Shown here piece after piece: positions 9,622 through 15,952 of a DNA stretch of 15,952 nt. Both the position numbers and the translations under genes were made by a program. This DNA comes from Actinomortierella ambigua (Eukaryota > Mortierellomycota > Mortierellomycetes > Mortierellales > Mortierellaceae). Numbering within the stretch: position 1 is the stretch's first letter; every line of letters starts with the position of its first letter. Under the pieces are notes generated by a model that was given only the letters and a program-made list of their open reading frames with translations, was not told the origin of the DNA and did no database searches. The stretch lies in the NCBI GenBank assembly GCA_016098155.1, contig JAAAJB010000714.1:1-15952 (forward strand). Reading direction: 5' to 3'.

Positions 9622-9718
9622 GGGGGAGAGAGAGAGAGAAAGAGAGGAGAAATAGAGAAGGGGAGGGGGGGAAGAGAGAGAGAGAGAGAGAAAGAGGAGA
9701 GAGAGAGAAAGAAGAAAG
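9622..9718 (+). repeat. Long polypurine (GA/G-rich) tract
   Basis: The tract is purine-only except for one T at 9653, with 31 bases before it and 65 uninterrupted purines after it. It includes (GA)n blocks and a run of eight G. Open frames across it on either strand are Glu/Arg/Lys or Ser/Leu repeats without coding meaning. Confidence 0.9.
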
Positions 9719-9851
9719 TGGAGGAGCGTGTTCGATTACACACAGATATGTAGTCTCCAACGGAAAGAATGGAGACAACAGGGAGGGAAAGACTGCTTCG
9801 AGAAGACACAGAACTCAGGGCCAATGCATCGTTCCTCTGGGATGTGTGAGC

Positions 9852-9868
9852 AAAAAAAAAAAAAAAAA
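9852..9868 (+). repeat. Poly(A) run of 17
   Basis: This is a homopolymer of A on the plus strand. No retroelement end or target-site duplication is evident next to it, so it is listed only as a simple repeat. Confidence 0.85.
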
Positions 9869-9978
9869 GTCGATGTCAGCCGCCACTTTTCATACACGAG
9901 CTGGCTGACTGGTTGGACAAAAAAAGAGTTGGGCAGAGAGAGAGCAGCACAGAGCCGAGTAGGATAGTGGCAGAGAGC

Positions 9979-10010
9979 GAGCAGGCAGGCAAGCAGGCAG
10001 GCAGGCAGAC
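9979..10010 (+). repeat. (GCAG)n tetranucleotide repeat
   Basis: About seven GCAG/GCAA units in a row, ending in GCAGACAGCAGG. Minus-strand translation gives a PACLPACLPAC repeat, which is not taken as protein. Confidence 0.9.
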
Positions 10011-10098
10011 AGCAGGGCGAGTGGATCCTGGAGTCTGGATACCTTCCCTCCTCACGTAAAAAAACTCACAACATTGAGAGAGCATCAGGAAGCAGAGG

Positions 10099-10130
10099 AT
10101 TGGTTCAGGCCATTGGCTGGCAGTGATTGG
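10099..10130 (-). promoter_or_regulatory. Cluster of three CCAAT boxes
   Basis: ATTGG occurs at 10099-10103, 10112-10116 and 10126-10130, that is, three CCAAT motifs on the minus strand spaced 13 and 14 bases apart. CCAAT boxes are bound by the conserved HAP/NF-Y complex in fungi. The regular tight spacing is unlike the thin scatter of single CCAAT motifs elsewhere in this region. Confidence 0.45.
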
Positions 10131-12112
10131 TGCAGTCAGATTCCACCATCTCGTGTCTGAAGAGCTGACATGACACTTCCCTTTTTTCCTCTCTGTACTC
10201 CCTCTGTACCTTTTTTTTTTCGTTCGTTCTTTTCTTTCTCCATTTCTCTTTCTTTTCTTTGGAGTGAATCCTTTTTAGTTGTTGCGTTGCATGGTCATTT
10301 TCTCTGTCTACTGCCTGTCTGTCTCCGTTTTCCTGAAAGCTCTCCTCGCTACCCCCTAAAACTCCGTAGCCCTCGATGGCGTGAACAAAATCTTTGATCA
10401 CAACCCTCGTGGCCCAAAAACAGAGTGTCTGGACCTCTTCTGTCTCTAATTTTCCCACTAGCCGACGAAAAATCACCACCATGGTAGACAAGGACCACTG
10501 ATCAACGATGGGATGTCTGTCACCCTTCCATACCTCAGCATCTGTGCGATATGTCGCTCGTCGCTGCAGCGTGTGTATGTGTTGGTGTGTGGACACCGAG
10601 ATTACACGTAGCAAGGCACCCTCCACCACCCACTGCTGGTCTACACCATCATCACTGCTACCACTCCTGCTACAACTAGCAACCACTACTTGAACACTGA
10701 AGCCACACCTCATTTCATAGCCAAGTATTTAGACCATCAACGACGACCTCTTTTGTCTCCGCGTCCACTCCGCACCGCAAACTTTTGTCAGGGCGCAAAG
10801 AGGAACTTGGTGCCACCTCGATTGCACCCTCTTTGATCTCCTCCCCTTGCCCCAGTGGCTTTACTTCCTCCTCCTCCCACCCTCCTCCTCCCCTTTGAAT
10901 CATACCCAGCGCCTTTTACTCAGGCACTAAAAGTCTCAAGCAGTTGGCATGTGGGCTCATGGTGGTAAGCTCAGGCTTGTACCATTTTTTACTTTTCGTT
11001 CCACCAAGACGCCAATGTGTGTGATACCTTATCGTGTCTAGTTACTGTTCACAAACTGTGAACTGTACCCTCCTCCCTGCCTCCCTCCCCGATGGCTCTC
11101 ATCCCTCCATCTCTATCTACTATAGCATCGAGGCAAATAAAACCATCGTGTTACATATTACGCTCGGATTTCTCCGCGGTGAGACCGCGTACCAGCATTT
11201 TGACAAAAAAAGACAGAAAGAAGGTAAAGAAGGGCATAGAAGAAGAAGAAAAAAGGTTCAAGGTCTAGTCCCCGCGCCCATTGTCATCGCTTGACGCCTC
11301 ACCACCCCACCCTCCTTTCTACTCTTCCCTTGTCACTTTTACGCAACAACGCGCGTTCCGCTGTCGCACGGACTCCATCACACTCGTCCCCTTTCTTCTT
11401 TGTCTACCTGCAAATCGCAGAAATTACACCTTCTCCTTTTACTCCACTCATGCACGACAATTTGTTGTTGGGTTCAATTGGAATAGCCTGCCTGTGTTTT
11501 TTCGTTCATGAGAGATCATGGTTGTGTCTGCTTTTTTGATCTATCCCATCGACAAAAATGGTATGGTCGAGAAGTGGAAGAAACCCATTGTTGGCACAGA
11601 GTGTATGCACGCCACGAGGATGGAAATGTCTCGCAGCCATCTTGTCACCAGCAGATGGATCGAGTGGAAGGGTAGGGTGGGGGAGGTACACTCTAGTTGC
11701 TGTCCCGCTAATGACTGGCGAGAGATGGTCATTTTCATCCTTTAAACCTACCTGCAATGATAATACGACGATCTGGTGAACGTTGAGTTAGATATGTCTT
11801 AAGAGTAGGAAGGCGAGGACATGGAATGCGAGCGGCAAAGTGAGAAGGGATGGAGGTGGGATAGGACGAAGAAGAAAGAGAGTAGGAAGTTAAAGGTTCA
11901 GGTGTGCTATTACCAAACAAAAATGAAATGGAAGAAAAGAATATGGGTTAATGAGGAGGAGGACGAGATGGTAGGAAGACGGGAGGAGAGAGAGGAAGGG
12001 AAGAGGAAGGGAAGAGGAAGAGAAGAGCAGACCCGGAGAGGGGGGGGTCAAGGGTTGAAAGTCAAGTTCTAAATATCCTACTCATGCTTGTGTTCTTTTT
12101 GTCCCTTTTTGT
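10131..12112. other. Gene-free stretch with conflicting open frames, no firm gene
   Basis: It holds CT-rich blocks (about 10165-10260 and 10850-10895), purine-rich blocks (about 11200-11255 and 11860-12050) and otherwise mixed DNA. Minus-strand frames of 202 codons (10105-10713) and 62 codons (10715-10903) are open. The opposite strand is also open with Ser/Thr/Pro-rich translation at 10735-10900, so the coding strand, if any, cannot be decided. See the separate finding. Confidence 0.3.
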
Positions 12113-12135
12113 TGCTGCTGCTGCTGCCTGCTGCT
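12113..12135 (+). repeat. (CTG)n short trinucleotide repeat
   Basis: About five perfect TGC/CTG units are followed by an interrupted CTGCTG. It is too short to be notable on its own. Confidence 0.75.
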
Positions 12136-12365
12136 CCTCGTGCGAACTGTGCTGCTTTCCTCTCCGAGTGAGTTGCTGTTGCAGTTATGCTTGTTCATTA
12201 CTGTGAGGCATGTTGTCTCGTTCCTCACTCACTGTTTTTTCCTTCTCTCTGCCCCCCTTTCTTCTTTGTGTCTCCTTAGATCCCGATCGGAGAACAGGTG
12301 TAATTGCACAAAAAACAACCATGTAGTCAACCCCCCTCTCCCTGTGTGTCTGTATGTGCCTGTGT

Positions 12366-12438
12366 CTTTCTCTCTCTCTCCCCCTTTGCCTCCCTCTCTT
12401 CCCCTCCCTCCTTCCCTCCCTCTACCTCCCCTCTACCC
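12366..12438 (+). repeat. Polypyrimidine tract (CT/CCTT-rich)
   Basis: It is almost entirely C/T with single interruptions, made of (CT)n, CCCTCC and CCTTCC blocks. The frames through it translate to Ser/Leu/Pro repeats and are not genes. Confidence 0.85.
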
Positions 12439-13063
12439 TCCCCACCCTACGACTCTATCATTTGCTCTCTTGCAAAGAAGCAAAAGAACGAAGAAAGGAA
12501 AGAAGGAAGGAAGGACTGGTGTGCTGCCCGAGTTTCCTTCCTGTCACACCGACAAGTAACCTATCGTGCTAGTCTAACCAAGTAAACATGTCTTCCCTTT
12601 TCGAGCTTAGCGTGGTTCTGTACCTACGTCCATGCACCATTCAACTCTGTTGAGCGACCGAAGAAAAAAAATAGAAGAAAAAAAGAAGTAAAAATAAAAT
12701 AAAAAGTAAAGGTAAAAGTAAACCTGTTCTAACGAGCTCAGATCTAGATCGGGGCACTTTGACTGGATACAAAGAGTGAGGTGCAGAATGCGCACAAAAT
12801 ACTGCCCAAAGAGCCACAGCCCAGAAAGACCGCCCAGTAGACTACGACCTGTTTACTTGCACAAACGAAAAGCTGGACGAATGTCGACCTTCACGCCATT
12901 CTTCTCTAACCACTTCTCTCGTTCTCGCCCCATCCACCCCCTCGCCTCTCTCTTTTCATTTGCAAAAAATATCGAACACTAGATGACAGAACACCTCCTC
13001 ACAGCCCCTTTTCATGGTCGTGTTTGTGCAATTACCCGATAGTGGTTGTGGTTCAGCAATTTG
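12439..13063. other. Gene-free stretch, nothing recognised
   Basis: It is mixed DNA with an A-rich block at about 12661-12720. A 68-codon plus-strand frame (12776-12982) has a basic, Ser/Pro-rich translation but no splice partner or domain, so I do not call it. Confidence 0.3.
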
Positions 13064-13135
13064 CCTCTTTCTTTTCTTCTTTCCCTCCCTCCCTGTCTCT
13101 CTATCTCTCTCCCTCTCTCTCTCTCTCTCCTTCCC
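13064..13135 (+). repeat. Polypyrimidine tract with (CT)n
   Basis: It is CT-rich, with TTCC, CCCT and (CT)n blocks and only two purines inside. It resembles the long 3'-intron tracts in this region, but no acceptor AG with a coding frame follows except CCCAG at about 13136, which leads into stops. Confidence 0.85.
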
Positions 13136-13265
13136 AGTGCATCACTGTATTCGATATAAACAACCCGCAAATGGGTAATTGAGTAATAGGTGCTTTTTTG
13201 TTTGGAGGCTTCTACTGCGATGATAACCTACTGTACATTCGTACTGAACTGAGATTCAAGCAAGT

Positions 13266-13290
13266 GGGGGGGGGAAGAGGGGGAAGGGGG
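13266..13290 (+). other. G-run cluster (G9, G5, G5), putative G-quadruplex
   Basis: Runs of nine, five and five G are separated by AAGA and AA. The nine-G run can supply two G3 tracts, giving four tracts with very short loops. Confidence 0.45.
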
Positions 13291-13372
13291 ATGGAAGTAA
13301 AAGAGTCTTGACGCCCCCGAAGCAAGAAGAGGACGAAGGGGGAGAAAGAAAGTACAAGAATGAGGGGGGTGG

Positions 13373-13430
13373 CCAATTGGGCACAATCGCCAAAACAGAA
13401 AAGATTGGCTACTCGTCGCGTTCAGCCAAT
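13373..13430. promoter_or_regulatory. Cluster of CCAAT boxes in both orientations
   Basis: A palindromic CCAATTGG lies at 13373-13380, then ATTGGCT at 13404-13410 and AGCCAAT at 13424-13430. The last two form a perfect 7-bp inverted repeat with a 13-base spacer. In all there are four CCAAT pentamers in 58 bases. This looks like a site for the fungal CCAAT-binding (HAP) complex, but no nearby gene start is certain. Confidence 0.4.
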
Positions 13431-14230
13431 GCAAGATGTCAACCAAGAATGCAGTAATGTGTTTTTTTTTTTTCACCTGCTGGAAAAATGACCAAGGACC
13501 AGATGACTGCATTTGCACATCTCCTTTTGTCTACTAAAGCGGAACCCCTTTTTTTCCCCTCTGTGTCGCTCTCCCCATGTAATGGCCTCTGCTCTGTGTG
13601 AGGTATTTTTTTTTGTTAAGTGGTAGCAGTAGTAGTGGTGCTGGTGGTGCTGCCGATAGTGGTGTTAGTCGGCTGTGGTGTCATGGTAGTTGATAGTGTT
13701 AGCTTTTCAGGGGACAGACAATTTCTGGAGCGTCCATAGTGTCGAGATACCTCTACGCAAAAAAAGTCGTGTGTCGGCCTATTGAATGTTCCACGACGTT
13801 GTTTGGGATAGAAAAAGTTTCTGTAGGCCGTCAGGGGCTTTGACTTGCATACCCTCCATCTCCTCCCGATGCATGCTGCTGCAATCTTGGGTGCAGGGGA
13901 GATGGTGGGAGGGGAAGGAGTCAGAATTTTGAGTGTGTTATGACATCGAGGACTCACTCACGGTGCCGAGCATTTGGGATGACCAACCAACATACATAAT
14001 AATGCGCACGCACAAAACAAATTCACACACCCTCGCCCTAACACTCACCGCTCACCACTCGTCAGTCGTACGCAACACACCAATATGGTCCACCAGAATG
14101 AGTAAAATCGACCCGTTAAACTAGACTGTCGTGTTTTGAACCCAGGATTTTATTTTTGGAGCCTTACTGGACGAGGGAGTACGTACGGGAGGTGGCAGGA
14201 GAAGCTACTTGGGAGGGAAAGGAAAGAGAA
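13431..14230. other. Gene-free stretch, nothing firm
   Basis: A 113-codon minus-strand frame (13616-13957) has no ATG near its start and ends in a Thr-rich repeat (opposite 13616-13670). It is treated as a chance frame. A run of 11 T at about 13461-13471 and another T-run at about 13606-13614 flank short mixed segments. Confidence 0.3.
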
Positions 14231-14280
14231 GAGGAGAAGAGAGGAGAAGAGAGGAGAAGAGATGAGAAGAGAGGAGAAAA
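14231..14280 (+). repeat. 10-bp minisatellite, five copies of GAGGAGAAGA
   Basis: Copies 1-3 are identical, copy 4 has one change (GATGAGAAGA) and copy 5 ends in AAAA. The unit is purine-only, and the array sits in a wider purine tract (about 14211-14290). Confidence 0.9.
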
Positions 14281-14702
14281 AGGAGAGGATACTCGTTGGC
14301 AACGATGTTTTCAATGCTCGGCTGGTTAAGCATCCCACGCTTCTCCCCCCTTCTGAGAACTAAAAGGGACGGACGAAATGCAAATGTACGCAACGCACAT
14401 GTACGCCAGTACAGACACAAACACACTGACACACATACTCACATGGACCTGCAACAAAGCCGTTTTAGACTGGCAGGTTGTAACTTTCTCCCTGCTCTGT
14501 CTGAAATGTCCTGTCCCTGCGCTCCTTGTCTGTGCGCAAACTATGTGTTGTCGTGTTTGCTGCCTTTTGACTTGCAGCCATGCAAAGTGTACCATGCCTA
14601 CTGCAAAGTCGCGCTCAGATCAAAAGTCATCCCCCCTCATCCCACAAGATGCCTCGACGGTAGACATTCGATCCGATGTAAACTAGGAAAGTGAGTAGAA
14701 TA
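14281..14702. other. Gene-free stretch, nothing firm
   Basis: It is mixed DNA with short ACAC-rich parts (about 14390-14442). Plus-strand frames of 132 codons (14296-14694) and 102 codons (14378-14686) overlap each other in different frames, have Cys-rich low-complexity translations and match no domain I know. Confidence 0.3.
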
Positions 14703-15102
14703 ATGGACTGGACTATTCCCACTCCATCTCGCAACCACGTGTCTATCTCTTGGGTAAGTCAGCCAACATGCAATCCACACATCTCGCACTCTCTCGCACC
14801 CACATTCACACACACATATATACAGTATATATATCATCTCTTTTTCTTTCCTTCTTTCTCCTTCTTTCTCTTTCTCTTTCTCTCTCTCTTCTCTCTCTCT
14901 CTCTCTACCAGTATCTCTTTAAACTCCACAGACTATGACAACCAATCCAATGACCAAGCGGCTTTCAAAAAAAGGTCCAACCCCAACCTTGTTGACTTCC
15001 TTCTTGGGCAGAGGAGTGGACTGGATCCTGATCGAGGAGGCGGAGGCGGCAAGAGGAGGCGGGGAGCGGAAAACAAAAGTGGAAAGAATGTCCAGCAGCT
15101 GA
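14703..15102 (+). CDS. Candidate small two-exon gene, 73 codons, unknown function
   Basis: This is a weak candidate, not recognised. Exon 1 would be 14703..14753, 17 codons from an ATG with A at -3, ending at a perfect donor TTGG|GTAAGT. The 178-base intron has TATATA and a long CT tract before the acceptor CTCCACAG (AG at 14930-14931). Exon 2, 14932..15102, then continues in phase 0 for 56 codons to TGA. Its codon choice (ACC, AAG, CTG, ATC, GAG, GTG) resembles that of the transcription factor. The product would be basic, without a visible signal peptide or domain. Against it, another frame of exon 2 is also open and reads more polar, and the CT tract may be a simple promoter repeat. It could instead be the upstream part of the gene at 15718. 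Confidence 0.22.
14841..14909 (+). repeat. CT-rich microsatellite after a TATATA block
   Basis: A TTTCTC/(CT)n tract follows a short (TA)n at about 14816-14833. If the candidate gene at 14703 is real, this is its intronic polypyrimidine tract. Confidence 0.85.
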
Positions 15103-15440
15103 ATGAACAGGTTTGGTCATGTACATGTATGTACAGTGTAGAGTACATAAAAAAGGACGATCCCAGGGACACCCAGGGACACCCAACTCCTCCCCCCTCA
15201 AAAAAAAAAAGACAGAAAAAGAGCCACCCAACCCAAACAAGGCTACCAATATATAGACTGTCCCACCATTCTGCGCAATAGTGTCAATAGTGGCATTCTT
15301 TAGACGAGGAGACAAAGTGTAGTAGTGTTGTCTGTCTGTCTGTGTGTGTGTCTGTGTGCGTGTGTACAACAAGTCTTGTTGTTGGCCACGTTGTTTTTCT
15401 TTTTTTCTCGATAATAAGTACAAGAACGGTCTCTTCTCGG
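15103..15440. other. Gene-free stretch between the candidate small gene and the right-hand promoter
   Basis: It holds a 10-bp tandem repeat CCCAGGGACA (15162-15171 and 15172-15181, plus a partial third copy), a poly(A) run at about 15201-15210, and a TCTG/TG repeat (15331-15365). No coding signal is seen. Confidence 0.4.
15331..15365 (+). repeat. (TCTG)n/(TG)n microsatellite
   Basis: Three TCTG units pass into an interrupted TG repeat. Confidence 0.85.
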
Positions 15441-15717
15441 TCTTCTAGGGCGCTGGCTTTGCTTTTACCCTTTGTTGTTTTTGTTTTGTCTCTTTCCTCT
15501 CTTTCTTCTCTCTCTTAGCTTGCCCAATTTTTTTTTATCTCTTCCCCTGCCCCTCCTGCTCCTGGCCCCTCGCCTAGTGTGGATATTTACCCTTCCCTCG
15601 AAAAATAGCCTGACTAAGGAAGGACCCTTTCCCATAAACAAGTACTCTTCCTCCTTCCTCTTCTTCCCTTCCAGACCTACATTGTCCTGTTCTCATTCCT
15701 CTCCTTGACATTCCCTC
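15441..15717 (+). promoter_or_regulatory. Promoter/5' leader of the right-hand gene
   Basis: It is strongly pyrimidine-rich up to the ATG at 15718. A CCAAT motif lies at 15524-15528, about 190 bases upstream of the start, a normal position for a fungal CCAAT box. CTCTCTTAG at about 15511-15519 could also be the acceptor of a 5' UTR intron. No clear TATA box was found. Confidence 0.45.
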
Positions 15718-15896
15718 ATGACATCTTCCAAGACCAACTCTCCGGGGCAGACCCGGTCTCAGACCCTCTCCGAGAAGGAAGGCGGTGTCCCCCGCAAGTT
15801 GGCTGCGGAAAGCTATCCTTTCAACGTTCGTCCTCGCAAAGGACTGTTGGCCACACTGGAACGGCACCAAATAGGTAACAGACCTTTCCTCTCTTT

Positions 15897-15952
<56 letters not shown>
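15718..15952 (+). CDS. Hypothetical protein, first exon (cut by right window edge)
   Basis: I do not recognise the protein. Exon 1 is 15718..15874, 52 codons plus one base. ATG 15718 follows a CT-rich leader. The first 25 residues are polar and Ser/Thr/Gln-rich. They are followed by a more structured-looking segment, ESYPFNVRPRKGLLATLERH. The exon ends at ATAG|GTAACA (GT at 15875), a donor close to the one used by the left-edge gene. The rest of the window is intron, so coding sequence after 15874 lies outside. There is no signal peptide, and the N terminus looks cytosolic. The switch from low complexity to a defined segment, together with the donor, makes this a convincing gene start. The product cannot be named from 52 residues. 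Confidence 0.6.
15899..15952 (+). repeat. (GA)27 microsatellite running off the window
   Basis: Perfect GA dinucleotide repeat to the last base of the window, so its full length is unknown. It begins 24 bases after the putative donor of the right-hand gene's first intron. Confidence 0.95.

Noticed and set aside
9840..9870. Poly(A) run that might mark the 3' end of a retroelement
   Set aside because: There is no reverse transcriptase or other element-derived frame upstream and no target-site duplication. Homopolymers are common across this region.
12140..12585. Plus-strand frames of 139, 93 and 72 codons
   Set aside because: They are different-frame readings of the polypyrimidine tract (Ser/Leu/Pro repeats), overlapping each other.
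13616..13957. A 113-codon minus-strand frame with a Thr-rich C terminus
   Set aside because: It begins with GTG rather than ATG. Its only internal ATG gives 22 codons, and other frames in the same place are equally protein-like.
14125..14150. GGTTCAAAAC on the minus strand, reminiscent of a tRNA B box
   Set aside because: It lacks the terminal CC of the B box, and there is no A box or cloverleaf in the neighbouring sequence.

Overview
The window looks like nuclear DNA of a filamentous fungus. The evidence is spliceosomal introns of about 90-120 bases with GTAAGT/GTATGT/GTGAGT donors, a fungal-specific Zn2Cys6 / 'fungal_trans' transcription factor, proteins rich in Ser/Pro/His/Gln low complexity, and pyrimidine-rich leaders in front of the start codons. 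The very repeat-rich, near-balanced intergenic DNA suggests an early-diverging soil fungus of the Mortierella type, but that placement is inference only.

Layout. (1) Positions 1-665, minus strand: the first exon of a His/Gln-rich gene of unknown function, whose second exon starts at the extreme left edge and runs out of the window. (2) 666-1611: its promoter and leader, holding a 10-bp inverted repeat and a G-run cluster, then the 3' UTR of the next gene with an AATAAA signal. (3) 1612-6646, minus strand: one large four-exon gene for a predicted 1568-residue transcription factor with an atypical Zn2Cys6 cluster (residues 372-398), a very long disordered N-terminal half and a fungal_trans middle homology region (about 890-1290). 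The exon chain closes in frame across all three introns. (4) 6647-15717: about 9 kb without any gene I can support firmly. It is packed with purine/pyrimidine tracts, TG, GCAG and GA microsatellites, G-runs, and two tight clusters of CCAAT boxes. A few weak coding candidates are noted, the best being a two-exon 73-codon frame at 14703-15102. (5) 15718 to the right edge, plus strand: the first exon of a second gene, whose first intron begins with a GA microsatellite that continues off the window.

The transcription factor and the right-hand gene are transcribed away from each other, so the 9 kb between them must hold both promoters. The transcription factor and the left gene point the same way, with about 950 bases from stop to start codon. 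Nothing in the sequence shows that the three genes work in one pathway. I found no mobile element, tRNA, rRNA or CRISPR array, and no new biological system. The most interesting signals are the unusual zinc cluster, the in-phase alternative acceptors at a 30-nt microexon, a coding-like retained intron inside the regulatory domain, and the CCAAT clusters.
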